Shown one piece after another: positions 6,806-14,078 of a DNA stretch of 44,155 bases. A model generated the notes under the pieces. It was not told the origin of the DNA, did no database searches, and saw only the letters and a list, made by a program, of their open reading frames with translations. Source of the stretch: an uncultured Mycoplasmatota bacterium. GTDB lineage: Bacteria; Bacillota_I; Bacilli_A; RF39; UBA660. Both the position numbers and the translations under genes were made by a program. The stretch's first letter is position 1, and every line of letters starts with the position of its first letter. Location of the stretch: assembly GCA_946554325.1 (NCBI GenBank), contig CAMNSB010000004.1:1-44155 (forward strand). Direction: 5' to 3'.

Positions 6806-7505
6806 TTATATCAACAGACTTTATATCAGTTTTCTCTACAACTTCTGCTTCTGGAATATCATCTTGTTGGATAATTTTATCTTCCTCTCTTATTTCTGGT
6901 AATTCTACATTCATTTCTTCCGCTTCATACATTCCGCCTAAATCCTCAACAAAAGCACTTCTTAATGCCCTTACCTTAGCGACTTTTTCAATCATTGTTG
7001 CAGGTTGCTTTGCCCAATTCTTATTTGGTGTTCCATCTTTCTTTTTTTGAATTGATTCTTCCAATGTAACACTGCAATAAATAGGGTGTGTCCAGTCTTT
7101 TCGATATACTCTTGCCCAACCACCTACTAAAGTTTCACTTGGTAATTTAAAAGTTCCGTTCCTAATTATTTCTTCTGAATAATTTTCTCTAATAACAATT
7201 ATTCCACTTTCCATACCATCATAGTTTTTATTTTTAACAGCTCTTTTCTCAATTGCATCTTTTCCTACTACTAATTGTGCGGGTTCACTATTTGAATACT
7301 TTATACAATAAGCCTCTTTTAAAAATGGATTTAACTGTCTTACCTTGCACAATTCTGTAAAAAGTTTAAATTCTGGAATTGTTATTTCTGCATTTCCACT
7401 CACTATGTAATCCTGTACGATTTTAGGTGTCAATTTAATCTGTTGCCCGTCAACTTCATAAACTACTGCTAAATTACTTTTTTGTAATTCTTCTTTATTA
7501 TTCAT
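6795..7505 (-). CDS. bet: RecT/Bet-family phage recombinase
   Basis: This is a single-strand annealing protein of the phage Bet/RecT family. The core reads VQDYIVSGNAEITIPEFKLF, CKVRQLNPFLKEAYCIKY, AQLVVGKDAI and GGWARVYRKDW, with KVAKVRALRSAF near the end of the conserved part. It would anneal complementary DNA strands during phage recombination and repair. No Exo/YqaJ nuclease is adjacent; the neighbouring DUF1351 protein and MBL hydrolase are its usual partners in related phages. The ATG at 7505 has better spacing to GGAGG than the ATG at 7511. Confidence 0.85.
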   Translation of the reverse strand: MNNKEELQKSNLAVVYEVDGQQIKLTPKIVQDYIVSGNAEITIPEFKLFTELCKVRQLNPFLKEAYCIKYSNSEPAQLVVGKDAIEKRAVKNKNYDGMESGIIVIRENYSEEIIRNGTFKLPSETLVGGWARVYRKDWTHPIYCSVTLEESIQKKKDGTPNKNWAKQPATMIEKVAKVRALRSAFVEDLGGMYEAEEMNVELPEIREEDKIIQQDDIPEAEVVEKTDIKSVDINEL

Positions 7506-8382
7506 AATCATATCCTCCGTTATCCAAAAATTCTTTTACTAATTTTAATTTGTCTCTTGTTCCTCTAACTTTAAAAGTGAGTTCTAGTATTTCTTGTTGT
7601 CCACTTTCTTGTCCACTGTTGTTGTCCATCACTTTTGGGGCTGATAAACTTTCAATCTTATTTAGCATTTCTTCATCTGTTAGTTTTTGCTCTTTTTTAA
7701 TTTCTTTTTCTTGATGTATATTTTTAAGTTCAATATGTCTGTTTTTAACCTCTGTAATAGCCCTTGATACATTTAAATCTTTCTTATACTCGATCATTAC
7801 TTCATCTACATTATCTTGCGTATTGATTAAATTAATATCGCCTACGACTTTATCAATGAATAGTGCTGCTTCCTCATTTGCTTTCTTATCTGATAAACTT
7901 AAGGTAATATTGATGTTTGCTTGCTCATAAGTTAAGAAATCAATATCCTTACTTTCTGCATACTCATAAAAGAACTTTTTGTTTTTTTCTCTTTTAATTT
8001 CTTTCTGCTCATTTTGATAGTGCGTAACTTGACTATTGATTGAGTTATAAGTATTTTCTAGAATCTTTTCTGTTTCTTTAGCCTCAGAATTGAACTTATC
8101 TAAAGGTTTATTGTATTCTTTGTTAATATCAATTCTAAATCTAGTGACTTTATCTTTAAATTTTTTAACTTCCGCTTTTTCGCTAGACGCTTCTTTCGTT
8201 GTGTCTTCTTCAAATACTATATTTTCGTAATAATTAGCCAGTTTTAAAGCATATTCTTTAACCTCTTGAATATTATCTTCAATTTGTCCTAACGTCTTAA
8301 TTTCGGCTTTTATTTCGCTTTTAAACTCTGGTTTTATTAATGTAGTTTCTTCTACTATTTTTGCTTCTTTAATTTTTTCCAT
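7498..8382 (-). CDS. DUF1351 protein, RecT-associated
   Basis: This long helical protein (294 aa) matches DUF1351 by its coiled-coil regions (KFKDKVTRFRIDINKEYNKP, HYQNEQKEIKREKNKKFFYE) and its place just upstream of the recombinase. The C-terminal segment (ILELTFKVRGTRDKLKLVKE) is a conserved small alpha/beta unit often seen in these proteins. Its function is unknown; the constant pairing with RecT suggests a recombination accessory role. Confidence 0.75.
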   Translation of the reverse strand: MEKIKEAKIVEETTLIKPEFKSEIKAEIKTLGQIEDNIQEVKEYALKLANYYENIVFEEDTTKEASSEKAEVKKFKDKVTRFRIDINKEYNKPLDKFNSEAKETEKILENTYNSINSQVTHYQNEQKEIKREKNKKFFYEYAESKDIDFLTYEQANINITLSLSDKKANEEAALFIDKVVGDINLINTQDNVDEVMIEYKKDLNVSRAITEVKNRHIELKNIHQEKEIKKEQKLTDEEMLNKIESLSAPKVMDNNSGQESGQQEILELTFKVRGTRDKLKLVKEFLDNGGYDYE

Positions 8383-8383
8383 A

Positions 8384-8599
8384 TCAATTCTCCTTTTTCA
8401 AAATATATTTTTTAAAGCTTATCGTTTTTCCATATCTATTCTTTCTGGTCAACCATTCTTCATCAAACTCATATCCTAACAATTTTAGATCTTTGATTCT
8501 TGCTGATAAACGAGTGATTCCATATTCTTCAAAACTTTCCCAAGTTGTAATCGAACCAAAATCTCTTAAATGTTTCTCAATTCTTTCTACTTGTGTCAT
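8384..8599 (-). CDS. Small winged-helix-like phage protein, 71 aa
   Basis: The sequence VERIEKHLRDFGSITTWESF with EYGITRLSARIKDLKLLGY has the form of a phage winged-helix domain that reads DNA (rule of family: short helix, turn, recognition helix, wing). It probably binds DNA; no target is visible. Overlaps its upstream neighbour by 23 bases. Confidence 0.6.
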   Translation of the reverse strand: MTQVERIEKHLRDFGSITTWESFEEYGITRLSARIKDLKLLGYEFDEEWLTRKNRYGKTISFKKYILKKEN

Positions 8600-8753
8600 T
8601 TTGTTTTTTTAAAAGTCTCCTTTCTATTCTCAAATGTTTAATTAATTTCTTACTTTTATTTTTATATCTTTCATAATCCTCTTTTAAGATTTCATAGTCA
8701 TTTAACAATCTGTTATACTTTCTTTTTAACTTGTAATAGTCACATATCCGCAT
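8577..8753 (-). CDS. Small basic coiled-coil phage protein
   Basis: A 58-aa, tyrosine- and lysine-rich helical protein (YYKLKRKYNRLLNDYEILKE). The ATG at 8753 is spaced well from TGAGGAA, whereas the in-frame TTG at 8765 is not. The start lies inside the end of the upstream zinc-ribbon gene. Function unknown. Confidence 0.5.
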   Translation of the reverse strand: MRICDYYKLKRKYNRLLNDYEILKEDYERYKNKSKKLIKHLRIERRLLKKQNDTSRKN

Positions 8754-8994
8754 AACGTTCCTCAAAACAATCAGTGCAGTAATATCTTTTGTCTTTGTTC
8801 TCTGCTTCTTCTAATGTTAGAAAATTACCACAATCATCACACTCAAATACTTCTTCGTAACCACAGGAACATTTTGGGCATCCTTCGTAGCGATTTATAA
8901 AACTTCCACTTTCAAATACACCTCCAGGTGTGCAGTCTTCACTATACGTTGCTGGCTCTTCAAACACATAGCCACAATGTAAGCACTTATACAC
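8740..8994 (-). CDS. Zinc-ribbon phage protein, 84 aa
   Basis: It carries four cysteine pairs: CLHC near residue 4, CPKCSC in the middle, CDDC and CTDC toward the end. At least two zinc-binding units are therefore likely. Similar small metal-binding proteins are common in prophages of gut Bacillota. Role unknown. Confidence 0.65.
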   Translation of the reverse strand: MYKCLHCGYVFEEPATYSEDCTPGGVFESGSFINRYEGCPKCSCGYEEVFECDDCGNFLTLEEAENKDKRYYCTDCFEERYADM

Positions 8995-9193
8995 TTCTCT
9001 TCATCTCCTTTGTTAACTTTTCTTTAAATTCTAATTGTTTATTTCGATATACATAGTAACCACACCAACCACAAATCTGTTTATCTACCCAAACAGGAAT
9101 CACAAGTTTATGACCACATTTACATCTTATTTTTACTTTGTCATACTCATTTGCTTGTCTTTGAAACTGTTCTTTTGTCATAATCCAACCCAT
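8987..9193 (-). CDS. Zinc-ribbon phage protein, 68 aa
   Basis: Cysteine pairs CKCG and CGWC are placed about 19 residues apart, as in a small zinc ribbon, with a basic C-terminal helix. A GGAG about eight bases before the ATG at 9193 supports that start; an inner ATG (9181) is also possible. It overlaps the next gene by eight bases. Confidence 0.6.
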   Translation of the reverse strand: MGWIMTKEQFQRQANEYDKVKIRCKCGHKLVIPVWVDKQICGWCGYYVYRNKQLEFKEKLTKEMKRSV

Positions 9194-9422
9194 TTAATTT
9201 TCTCCAAATAACATATTTTCTATATTTTTTTGTAATCCAAAGTCGTTTTGTGGCGTAATACCATCAATTCTCTTTCAATGTTGAAATTTTATCAATGTAA
9301 TCTGAATACTCATATTCTGTTATTTTTTTGTTTTTAAATTTTGATTTATAATTTTCCATTGCACTTTCTAAAACTCTTACTAAATCATTACGTTCGTAAT
9401 TTGTTAATTTAACTGTAATCAT
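9194..9422 (-). pseudogene. Small phage protein, probably split by a +1 shift
   Basis: The intact frame 9264-9422 encodes 52 aa (MITVKLTNYERNDLVRVLES, helical) behind a good AAAAGGAG site. Skipping one base just before its stop would continue it as RIDGITPQNDFGLQKNIENM and end exactly at the next gene's ATG, giving the stop-start packing seen elsewhere in this operon. The shorter 52-aa product may nevertheless be the real one. Confidence 0.45.
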
Positions 9423-9435
9423 ACTTTTCTCCTTT

Positions 9436-9975
9436 TCATTCTATTACTTCTTCTATCATTCTTCCTTGTAAAAACTGTCCCAATAGTCTTTTTGTTTCCG
9501 GGCACATCATATTTTTTTCTTTTGTTCTTTGTTTAATATTTTCTATTTGTTTCAAAAATTGTCCTTTTACAACCGAATTAATTGTTTCGCTTGGCATTTG
9601 TGCAAGCTCTTGTAATTGTCTTGGTTCTCTTACAAATTCTTTCACTTCATCGGGTAATTTCTCAAACTCTGTCAAATAACCATAAGTTCCATTACGAATT
9701 GCTTTTAGTAACTTGTTCCATAATTCTGTTGGGCTTTCATCTTCATTGCATAAGTCATACATTTTGTTTTTAATATCGGCAATAGTCGGTGGATACTGAA
9801 AAGTATTGATAAGTTCCACAACAGCTAAGTTAACCAGTTTATAATCACAACCCTCAAACATTGTCTGATATAGTTTTATAATATCTTCTGCTTCTTTTTT
9901 GGAAATATTTTTATACAAATTTTGATAATTGGCTTTCAGTATCGTTAGTATCTTTATTGCCTCTTCTCGATTCAA
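9436..9975 (-). CDS. Replicative helicase loader/inhibitor (G39P-like)
   Basis: The N-terminal domain (residues about 1-70, AIKILTILKANYQNLYKNIS through YPPTIADIKNKM) matches the phage SPP1 G39P family, which binds and delivers the DnaB-type helicase to the origin. The rest is a flexible helical tail. The start is a TTG at 9975 with GGAGGG upstream, overlapping the stop of the DUF6291-like gene. No phage helicase is seen in the window, so the host helicase may be the partner. Confidence 0.7.
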   Translation of the reverse strand: MNREEAIKILTILKANYQNLYKNISKKEAEDIIKLYQTMFEGCDYKLVNLAVVELINTFQYPPTIADIKNKMYDLCNEDESPTELWNKLLKAIRNGTYGYLTEFEKLPDEVKEFVREPRQLQELAQMPSETINSVVKGQFLKQIENIKQRTKEKNMMCPETKRLLGQFLQGRMIEEVIE

Positions 9976-10637
9976 ATTATTCCCTCCTCCTCAGCTATTT
10001 CTCTAAAAAGATTGCTGTTTTTCTTTGAACTAGTTTGGTTTTGTTTCAATTTATCGAATATAATTCCTTTGTAATTGCTAGCCATACATTCATCAATCAA
10101 ACAGATAACGGCTTGTTGCCCAAACTGTTTGGTATTATTTTCTACTTGTGTTAGCAAAGACTTAAAACCAGTTTCTAGGTATGGTTCTTTTCTCTCCCAT
10201 TTGTAATCAAGCCACTTCTTCATCTTCTCTCTTAATAATCTCTTATCTTGTAGATAGTAGAAATTAGATAGTAGAAAGTAGAAAGTAGAAATATTATTTG
10301 TTTGTTTTTTGGGTTCCCATTTGGCTTGTTTTGTGGCTTGTTTTGTGGGTTGTTTTTGGCTTGTTTTGTGGGTTGTTTTTTCTGCATTACTATTACCTAC
10401 TGGTGCACCACCTTTTAAACCATTCAAAGCATTTCTTTTACTTGTTTTTAACCCCATTTGTATGTTCGTCCATACTGCATATAATTGACTACTATCATCA
10501 AATTCTGGTTCTATATCTTCAAACATAAATTTTAGTATAGAAAGAACTATCTTTTCTTGGTCGTTTTTAGGTAGCAATTTAATTAGTAAATAGTAGTTAC
10601 TATAAAACATAAATGACTTTATTTTTTTCTCTTCCAT
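9972..10637 (-). CDS. DUF6291-type phage replication protein
   Basis: The N-terminal domain (FMFYSNYYLLIKLLPKNDQE, AVWTNIQMGLKTSKRNALNG) and the GLKGGAPVGN linker are typical of DUF6291 proteins, which stand where replication initiators stand in other phages. Residues about 90-112 are a low-complexity TKQATKQAK-type repeat. The C-terminal part is helical and resembles the helicase-loading side of DnaD-like proteins. The gene lies directly upstream of the G39P-like loader and contains two clusters of short DNA repeats, which suggests an embedded origin. Confidence 0.6.
   Translation of the reverse strand: MEEKKIKSFMFYSNYYLLIKLLPKNDQEKIVLSILKFMFEDIEPEFDDSSQLYAVWTNIQMGLKTSKRNALNGLKGGAPVGNSNAEKTTHKTSQKQPTKQATKQAKWEPKKQTNNISTFYFLLSNFYYLQDKRLLREKMKKWLDYKWERKEPYLETGFKSLLTQVENNTKQFGQQAVICLIDECMASNYKGIIFDKLKQNQTSSKKNSNLFREIAEEEGII
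10251..10291. repeat. Iteron-like repeats inside the replication gene
   Basis: Four to five near-copies of AGTAGAAA or AGATAGTAGAAA lie in tandem with a spacing of about 8-16 bases. They encode the unusual stretch NISTFYFLLSNFYYLQ. Repeats inside initiator genes often serve as phage replication origins; that role is inferred. Confidence 0.5.
10318..10381. repeat. GGCTTGTTTTGTGG-type direct repeats in the replication gene
   Basis: Three to four imperfect copies of TTGGCTTGTTTTGTGGG lie in tandem and encode the TKQATKQ segment. They could be a second block of initiator-binding sites, or simply coding low complexity. Confidence 0.45.
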
Positions 10638-10859
10638 TTACCCTCCTATAATTCTAAACTTCACTACAGGCTTAGTTCCCGTTCTTTTTATCATTTCTTT
10701 TTCTAATGCCTTTTTAACCGTTTTTGTAAGTAACTTGATTCTTCTACAATCACGTTTTGCATTAATAATAATCATATATCCCTTTAGTTCCTCAAAATAG
10801 TCAAACATAGGCTTGCTATCCCATTTTGGAACAGGCACTACAGGTATTTCTATTATCAC
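10638..10859 (-). CDS. Hypothetical phage protein, 73 aa, GTG start
   Basis: A small basic alpha/beta protein (IIEIPVVPVPKWDSKPMFDY, RRIKLLTKTVKKALEKEM). The GTG start overlaps the stop codon of the preceding membrane peptide. Not recognised. Confidence 0.55.
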   Translation of the reverse strand: MIIEIPVVPVPKWDSKPMFDYFEELKGYMIIINAKRDCRRIKLLTKTVKKALEKEMIKRTGTKPVVKFRIIGG

Positions 10860-10981
10860 TAAGCAAACACCCCTAGAATGATAAAAAGCACCGTTATAAT
10901 GGCTAATTTTAATAAATAACCGTATGTCTCTATTAATTCTTTTTCTTCTTCTTCAAAAAAATAATTTATAAATTTATTCAT
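10859..10981 (-). CDS. Small membrane peptide, 40 aa
   Basis: MNKFINYFFEEEEKELIETY is followed by one transmembrane segment (LLKLAIITVLFIILGVFA) at the C-terminus. An AGGGAAAGAGG ribosome-binding stretch precedes the ATG. It is coupled by overlap to the next gene. Function unknown. Confidence 0.55.
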   Translation of the reverse strand: MNKFINYFFEEEEKELIETYGYLLKLAIITVLFIILGVFA

Positions 10982-11004
10982 AATAAAAACCTCTTTCCCT
11001 GTTA

Positions 11005-11096
11005 CCACTAGAAAAAAGGTTGAAAACTTCTTTTATTTTTTATATAATATAAAAGAATTCACTTTTCTAGTGGGTTCATAATCTAGACTGATTATG
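11005..11096. promoter_or_regulatory. Inverted repeat and palindrome upstream of the replication genes
   Basis: CCACTAGAAAA at 11005-11015 is matched by its exact reverse complement at 11063-11073, with an AT-rich 47-base centre. Next to it is a 7-bp palindrome, CATAATC-TAGACT-GATTATG (11077-11096). They lie in the gap between the RHH gene and the replication genes and may be operators or a terminator for the upstream unit. Confidence 0.45.
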
Positions 11097-11138
11097 TGTT
11101 CTTGTCTGTCAAAACTTAAGCACATTTCAGTCTTTTTT

Positions 11139-11291
11139 TTATTTGTCTTTTTTTACTAAATGCAGAATATACTCTGATTTTGTCATATTCTTGTTTTTTG
11201 CTTTTTCTGAGATGTCTTGATATTCTTTTTCCGTTAATCTTATATCAAGATGTTTTGTTTTTCCATTTTCTTTTTTACTTCCTTTTATCAT
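11139..11291 (-). CDS. Ribbon-helix-helix DNA-binding protein, 50 aa
   Basis: The short frame encodes a basic tail, a beta strand (TKHLDIRLTEKEY) and two helices (YQDISEKAKNKNMTKSEYIL). That is the Arc/CopG ribbon-helix-helix plan. An AAAGGGTGAT site precedes the ATG and a promoter is visible at 11323-11351. It probably represses early phage transcription or its own gene. Confidence 0.65.
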   Translation of the reverse strand: MIKGSKKENGKTKHLDIRLTEKEYQDISEKAKNKNMTKSEYILHLVKKDK

Positions 11292-11322
11292 ATCACCCTT
11301 TCTTCTTGTCTGTACATTTTTA

Positions 11323-11351
11323 ATTATACATTATATACCGACAGAATGCAA
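11323..11351 (-). promoter_or_regulatory. Promoter of the ribbon-helix-helix gene
   Basis: TTGCAT (11351-11346) and TATAAT (11328-11323) with a 17-base spacer on the minus strand. This is the first good promoter upstream of the leftward replication genes. Confidence 0.6.
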
Positions 11352-11443
11352 CCCCCTTTCTAATATTTTTTCTATTTCTTAAAATGTGTCTTAGTTTGAC
11401 GTAAAGGTTTTTATTATAAATTTTCAAAGAACTGGTTTATTTG

Positions 11444-11632
11444 TTAAAATCTCATATTTTCAACTGCAGAGATTAATATTAACAATGCCACAAAGAATGC
11501 AATAAAACTAATTGTAGTAAAAATAGCAACTATTGATTTTATTCTGCTATCATTTGTTTTTGTTTGTTTTTTTAACTCAAATTGTTTTCTGTAATTTTGA
11601 TGGATTATATTCATCATTTCTAAATCTTCCAT
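11444..11632 (-). CDS. Small single-pass membrane protein, 62 aa
   Basis: A polar N-terminal half with a basic patch (QFELKKQTKTNDSRIKS) is followed by one transmembrane segment (IVAIFTTISFIAFFVALLIL). A candidate promoter (TTGTAT, 16 bases, TATTAT) lies about 40-70 bases upstream. No family recognised. Confidence 0.55.
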   Translation of the reverse strand: MEDLEMMNIIHQNYRKQFELKKQTKTNDSRIKSIVAIFTTISFIAFFVALLILISAVENMRF

Positions 11633-11723
11633 TTTATCATTTCCTTTCCTGAAAACCTTGCATTTCCTAGAAATTCGTGATATAATAAAGCCGAAATTCT
11701 TAAATACAAGATTTTCATTTTAG

Positions 11724-12020
11724 TTAAAGAGAATGTTCAGAGTTGGTAGCTTCGATATTCTCTTTTTTTATGTCTTTTTCTGTGTACTCAAAGTAGTCAT
11801 CTGTTAATTTTATTCCTGTAAACTCTTGAAACAGTTTAGGACTAATGTAATAAGTATATGTTCCGCCTGGATTTAAAGTCGCACTTCCGATTGGTAAGGC
11901 TTTCTGTTGTAATCCTAATCGTACGAACTGTGGTGTTATCTTTTTTCCGTGTGGATTCATTTTACTCTTCGTACTCATCAGTCTTGCTGCCTCTTCTACA
12001 CCAAGATTCATTTTTATCAT
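11724..12020 (-). CDS. Phage helix-turn-helix protein (excisionase/antirepressor-like)
   Basis: MNLGVEEAARLMSTKSKMNP with ITPQFVRLGLQQKALPIG and TYTYYISPKLFQEFTG resemble the small phage helix-turn-helix proteins that follow Cro in many Bacillota prophages. Such proteins may act as an excisionase or a second regulator. A GGAAAGGAAG site precedes the ATG at 12020; an ATG at 12011 is also possible. It overlaps the Cro-like gene by 59 bases. Confidence 0.6.
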   Translation of the reverse strand: MIKMNLGVEEAARLMSTKSKMNPHGKKITPQFVRLGLQQKALPIGSATLNPGGTYTYYISPKLFQEFTGIKLTDDYFEYTEKDIKKENIEATNSEHSL

Positions 12021-12237
12021 CTTCCTTTCCTAATAATTCATCTTTTGTTGCAAAAAGATATTCAATGCCTAAATTTGGAAAATATGTGGTCTTAATTTTT
12101 TTACATTCTCTTAATTTAAAGTCCGTTTTCCCATTCATTTTGTCACTTGTTGTTGACGTTCTAATATTCAGCACTTCCGATACATTAATCTGTGTAATAT
12201 TATTCCTAGCAAGTTCTGCTTCTAAATTTGGATACAT
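11962..12237 (-). CDS. Cro-like XRE-family regulator
   Basis: This is the first gene of the leftward early operon, directly opposite the repressor. Residues 1-70 form an XRE helix-turn-helix (ELARNNITQINVSEVLNIRT, then GIEYLFATKDELLGK). The last 20 residues are encoded inside the next gene and look unlike the family, so the stop may have been displaced. It probably binds the dyads in the adjacent 12257-12350 region, in competition with the repressor. Confidence 0.75.
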   Translation of the reverse strand: MYPNLEAELARNNITQINVSEVLNIRTSTTSDKMNGKTDFKLRECKKIKTTYFPNLGIEYLFATKDELLGKEDDKNESWCRRGSKTDEYEE

Positions 12238-12256
12238 AATTCACTTCCTTTCTTCT

Positions 12257-12350
12257 GATACGTAATTTCGTATCGACATTCCCAGTATAGAGCGAAGTAT
12301 CGTATTTGTCAATACAATTTTAAAAAAAAATACGGAAATTCGTTTTTTAA
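12257..12350. promoter_or_regulatory. Immunity operators between repressor and Cro-like gene
   Basis: Three related dyads are visible: GATACG-TAATTT-CGTATC at 12257-12274, GTATCGTATTTGTCAATAC around 12297-12315, and ATACGGAAATTCGTTTT around 12331-12347. The second overlaps the -35 box of the leftward promoter. This is the usual layout for a CI/Cro switch. Confidence 0.65.
12284..12312 (-). promoter_or_regulatory. Leftward early promoter (PR-like)
   Basis: TTGACA (12312-12307), a 17-base spacer and TATACT (12289-12284) on the minus strand give a strong promoter for the Cro-like gene and the early operon. It is embedded between the operator dyads. Confidence 0.75.
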
Positions 12351-12353
12351 TTA

Positions 12354-12382
12354 TTTACATAACGAAAAAGAAAATGTATAAT
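12354..12382 (+). promoter_or_regulatory. Rightward repressor promoter
   Basis: TTTACA (12354-12359), a 17-base spacer and TATAAT (12377-12382) lie just ahead of the repressor gene, whose TTGAGGAG ribosome-binding site follows. An operator-like dyad overlaps its upstream side. Confidence 0.75.
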
Positions 12383-12408
12383 ATAAATGAATTGAGGAGA
12401 TTAATACT

Positions 12409-12981
12409 ATGACTTTTAACGATAAAGTAGATAAATTTATGGAAGATAATAATATTCCAGATTTAAAAAAATTGGCAATAAACTCAGATATTCCGTATAC
12501 AACCCTAAGAGATTTTTACAATAAGAAAAGTGCTGATAATTCAAGATTATCCACTATAAGAAAATTAGCTAAGTATATGGATTGTACTATTGACTACCTT
12601 GCTTATGACGATATTTCTAAAAAAAATGAAATTAAGTTTGATGGATTTGATTTGCAGGATGACAACGATTATAAATATAGTGGAGAAATGATTACAACAT
12701 TCACAATTTGTTCTGACTCAGAAGAATCGTATTCTGATGTAATAAAAAAAATGGATGAACTAGGTATAGATTATAAAATTTTGAACAAAGACTCTAAAGA
12801 ATCGTGCATTGATAATTCACAAGAAAATCAAGAGCTATTGAAGAGTATCGCTAATGACTTACAAGACCCAACAATGAAAGCTTTATATAGTAAAGCAAGC
12901 GAATTAAAAAATGACCGTGACAAAAAAATGGTCTTAAATGTCATCAAAGGTTTTATGGATGATGTAGACAACAATCAATAA
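12409..12981 (+). CDS. CI-like phage repressor, XRE family
   Basis: Residues about 5-65 form an XRE helix-turn-helix (LKKLAINSDIPYTTLRDFYN, IRKLAKYMDCTIDYLAY). The 190-aa protein lacks an S24 peptidase domain; its C-terminal part is a helical, acidic region. It should maintain lysogeny by binding the operators upstream. An ImmA/IrrE-type protease gene follows, which fits relief of repression by cleavage of the repressor rather than by RecA. Confidence 0.8.
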   Translation: MTFNDKVDKFMEDNNIPDLKKLAINSDIPYTTLRDFYNKKSADNSRLSTIRKLAKYMDCTIDYLAYDDISKKNEIKFDGFDLQDDNDYKYSGEMITTFTICSDSEESYSDVIKKMDELGIDYKILNKDSKESCIDNSQENQELLKSIANDLQDPTMKALYSKASELKNDRDKKMVLNVIKGFMDDVDNNQ

Positions 12982-12990
12982 AGCACAAGC

Positions 12991-13039
12991 AGTATCAGTG
13001 CTTTGATAAATTAAAAGAATATTAAAGGAGGCTGATACT
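12991..13039 (+). promoter_or_regulatory. Inverted repeat around the ribosome-binding site of the protease gene
   Basis: AGTATCAG (12991-12998) is the exact complement of CTGATACT (13032-13039), which lies between the GGAGG site and the ATG. A stem here would hide the start of the ImmA-like gene. An AAAGCAC/GTGCTTT hairpin (about 12980-13003) overlaps the first arm and could exclude it. Confidence 0.4.
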
Positions 13040-13336
13040 ATGTTTATATCTGTTTTGCAAGGAGAAATGACTCAAGATGAGTATTTATACTACCACAACA
13101 TCGAAATGAGGTTTGTAAGGCTTCCTAGGTATGTATATGGTTTTATTTACAAATACAAAGAGCAGATTCTAATCGCAATTAATCAAAGTCTTTCGGATGA
13201 AAAGAAAAAAAGAACTATTCTTCACGAAATAGCTCATTTCGAATTAAAGCATTTAGATGAAGAATTGTTAGAATTTAAAATTGATGGATTAGAAGATGAA
13301 GCAGACAGATATATTGATTTTATATTAAATAATTAA
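13040..13336 (+). CDS. ImmA/IrrE-type metallopeptidase
   Basis: The zinc-protease motif HEIAHFELKH (residues about 68-77) follows a short N-terminal domain, and the C-terminus has the acidic residue pattern EDEADRY. ImmA of ICEBs1 cleaves its neighbouring repressor to induce excision; the placement right after the repressor supports the same role. At 98 aa it is shorter than ImmA but the catalytic part is present. Confidence 0.8.
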   Translation: MFISVLQGEMTQDEYLYYHNIEMRFVRLPRYVYGFIYKYKEQILIAINQSLSDEKKKRTILHEIAHFELKHLDEELLEFKIDGLEDEADRYIDFILNN

Positions 13337-13383
13337 TTTTGATAAAAGTATGCTAGTAAACAATAAATAGAAAGGAAGCAATT

Positions 13384-14043
13384 GTGATGTTTTTTAAAAC
13401 AATTGATATGCTTAGTTCAGTTAATAAAAATAGCCCAGTAATCAAAGAATGGGAAGAAGAAAAGAAAAAACAACAAGAAATAGCAAATACAATTTCTTCA
13501 ATAGAAAAGAAATATAAGCAATATTTAGATAAACACTTGCATTATGAGCAAACATTGCCATCACTATACCAAGTTGCTAATAATTTAAAAGAATTTGATA
13601 ATAGAAGCATTAAAAATTTTATAGAGAATTGCCTTGATGATATTTCTATAGCAGATAAAATTAGTGATTACAATAATGAAATTAGACAAGTAGATGATAA
13701 ATATCCTATAGTAATTAGTTATAAATCTTTTTATTATACTTGTCTATTATATGATAAGTTTAAAATGTATGATGATGCAATTAAAATATGTAAATATGCA
13801 GTTGACATGGGTTTTAATTGGGATGGTACTGTTGGAGGGATGATGGGAAGACTATCGAGATTAATAAAAAAACGTTTAACGTATACAAAAAAAATAGATA
13901 CATCAATTGTAGATAAAAATAATTTATATCTAAAGTTAACGAATTTAAAAAATAAATTTAATAAAAAAATTATATCACAAAAAGAATTTAACGAACAGAT
14001 CGATTATTTAATAAACAAATATGAACAAGATAGTAAAAATTAA
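13384..14043 (+). CDS. Unknown lysogeny-region protein, 219 aa
   Basis: The gene is expressed with the repressor and integrase, so it should be made in the lysogen. It starts with a coiled-coil helix (VIKEWEEEKKKQQEIANTIS). A central region suggests a tetratricopeptide-like helical pair (FYYTCLLYDKFKMYDDAIKI). The end is a short-helix motif like SHOCT domains (LKNKFNKKIISQKEFNEQID). Genes at this place often protect the host from other phages. No family can be named. Confidence 0.6.
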   Translation: MMFFKTIDMLSSVNKNSPVIKEWEEEKKKQQEIANTISSIEKKYKQYLDKHLHYEQTLPSLYQVANNLKEFDNRSIKNFIENCLDDISIADKISDYNNEIRQVDDKYPIVISYKSFYYTCLLYDKFKMYDDAIKICKYAVDMGFNWDGTVGGMMGRLSRLIKKRLTYTKKIDTSIVDKNNLYLKLTNLKNKFNKKIISQKEFNEQIDYLINKYEQDSKN

Positions 14044-14078
14044 AGAGTAACCTACTCTTTTTTGTTAGGAGGAATACG

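Noticed and set aside
10251-10381. CRISPR-like array
   Set aside because: The repeats are too short and adjacent, without unique spacers, and lie inside a coding gene; no cas genes are present.
11858-12265. A 135-aa rightward frame over the Cro-like region
   Set aside because: It is antisense to two convincing phage regulator genes, lacks a ribosome-binding site and has shadow-like composition.
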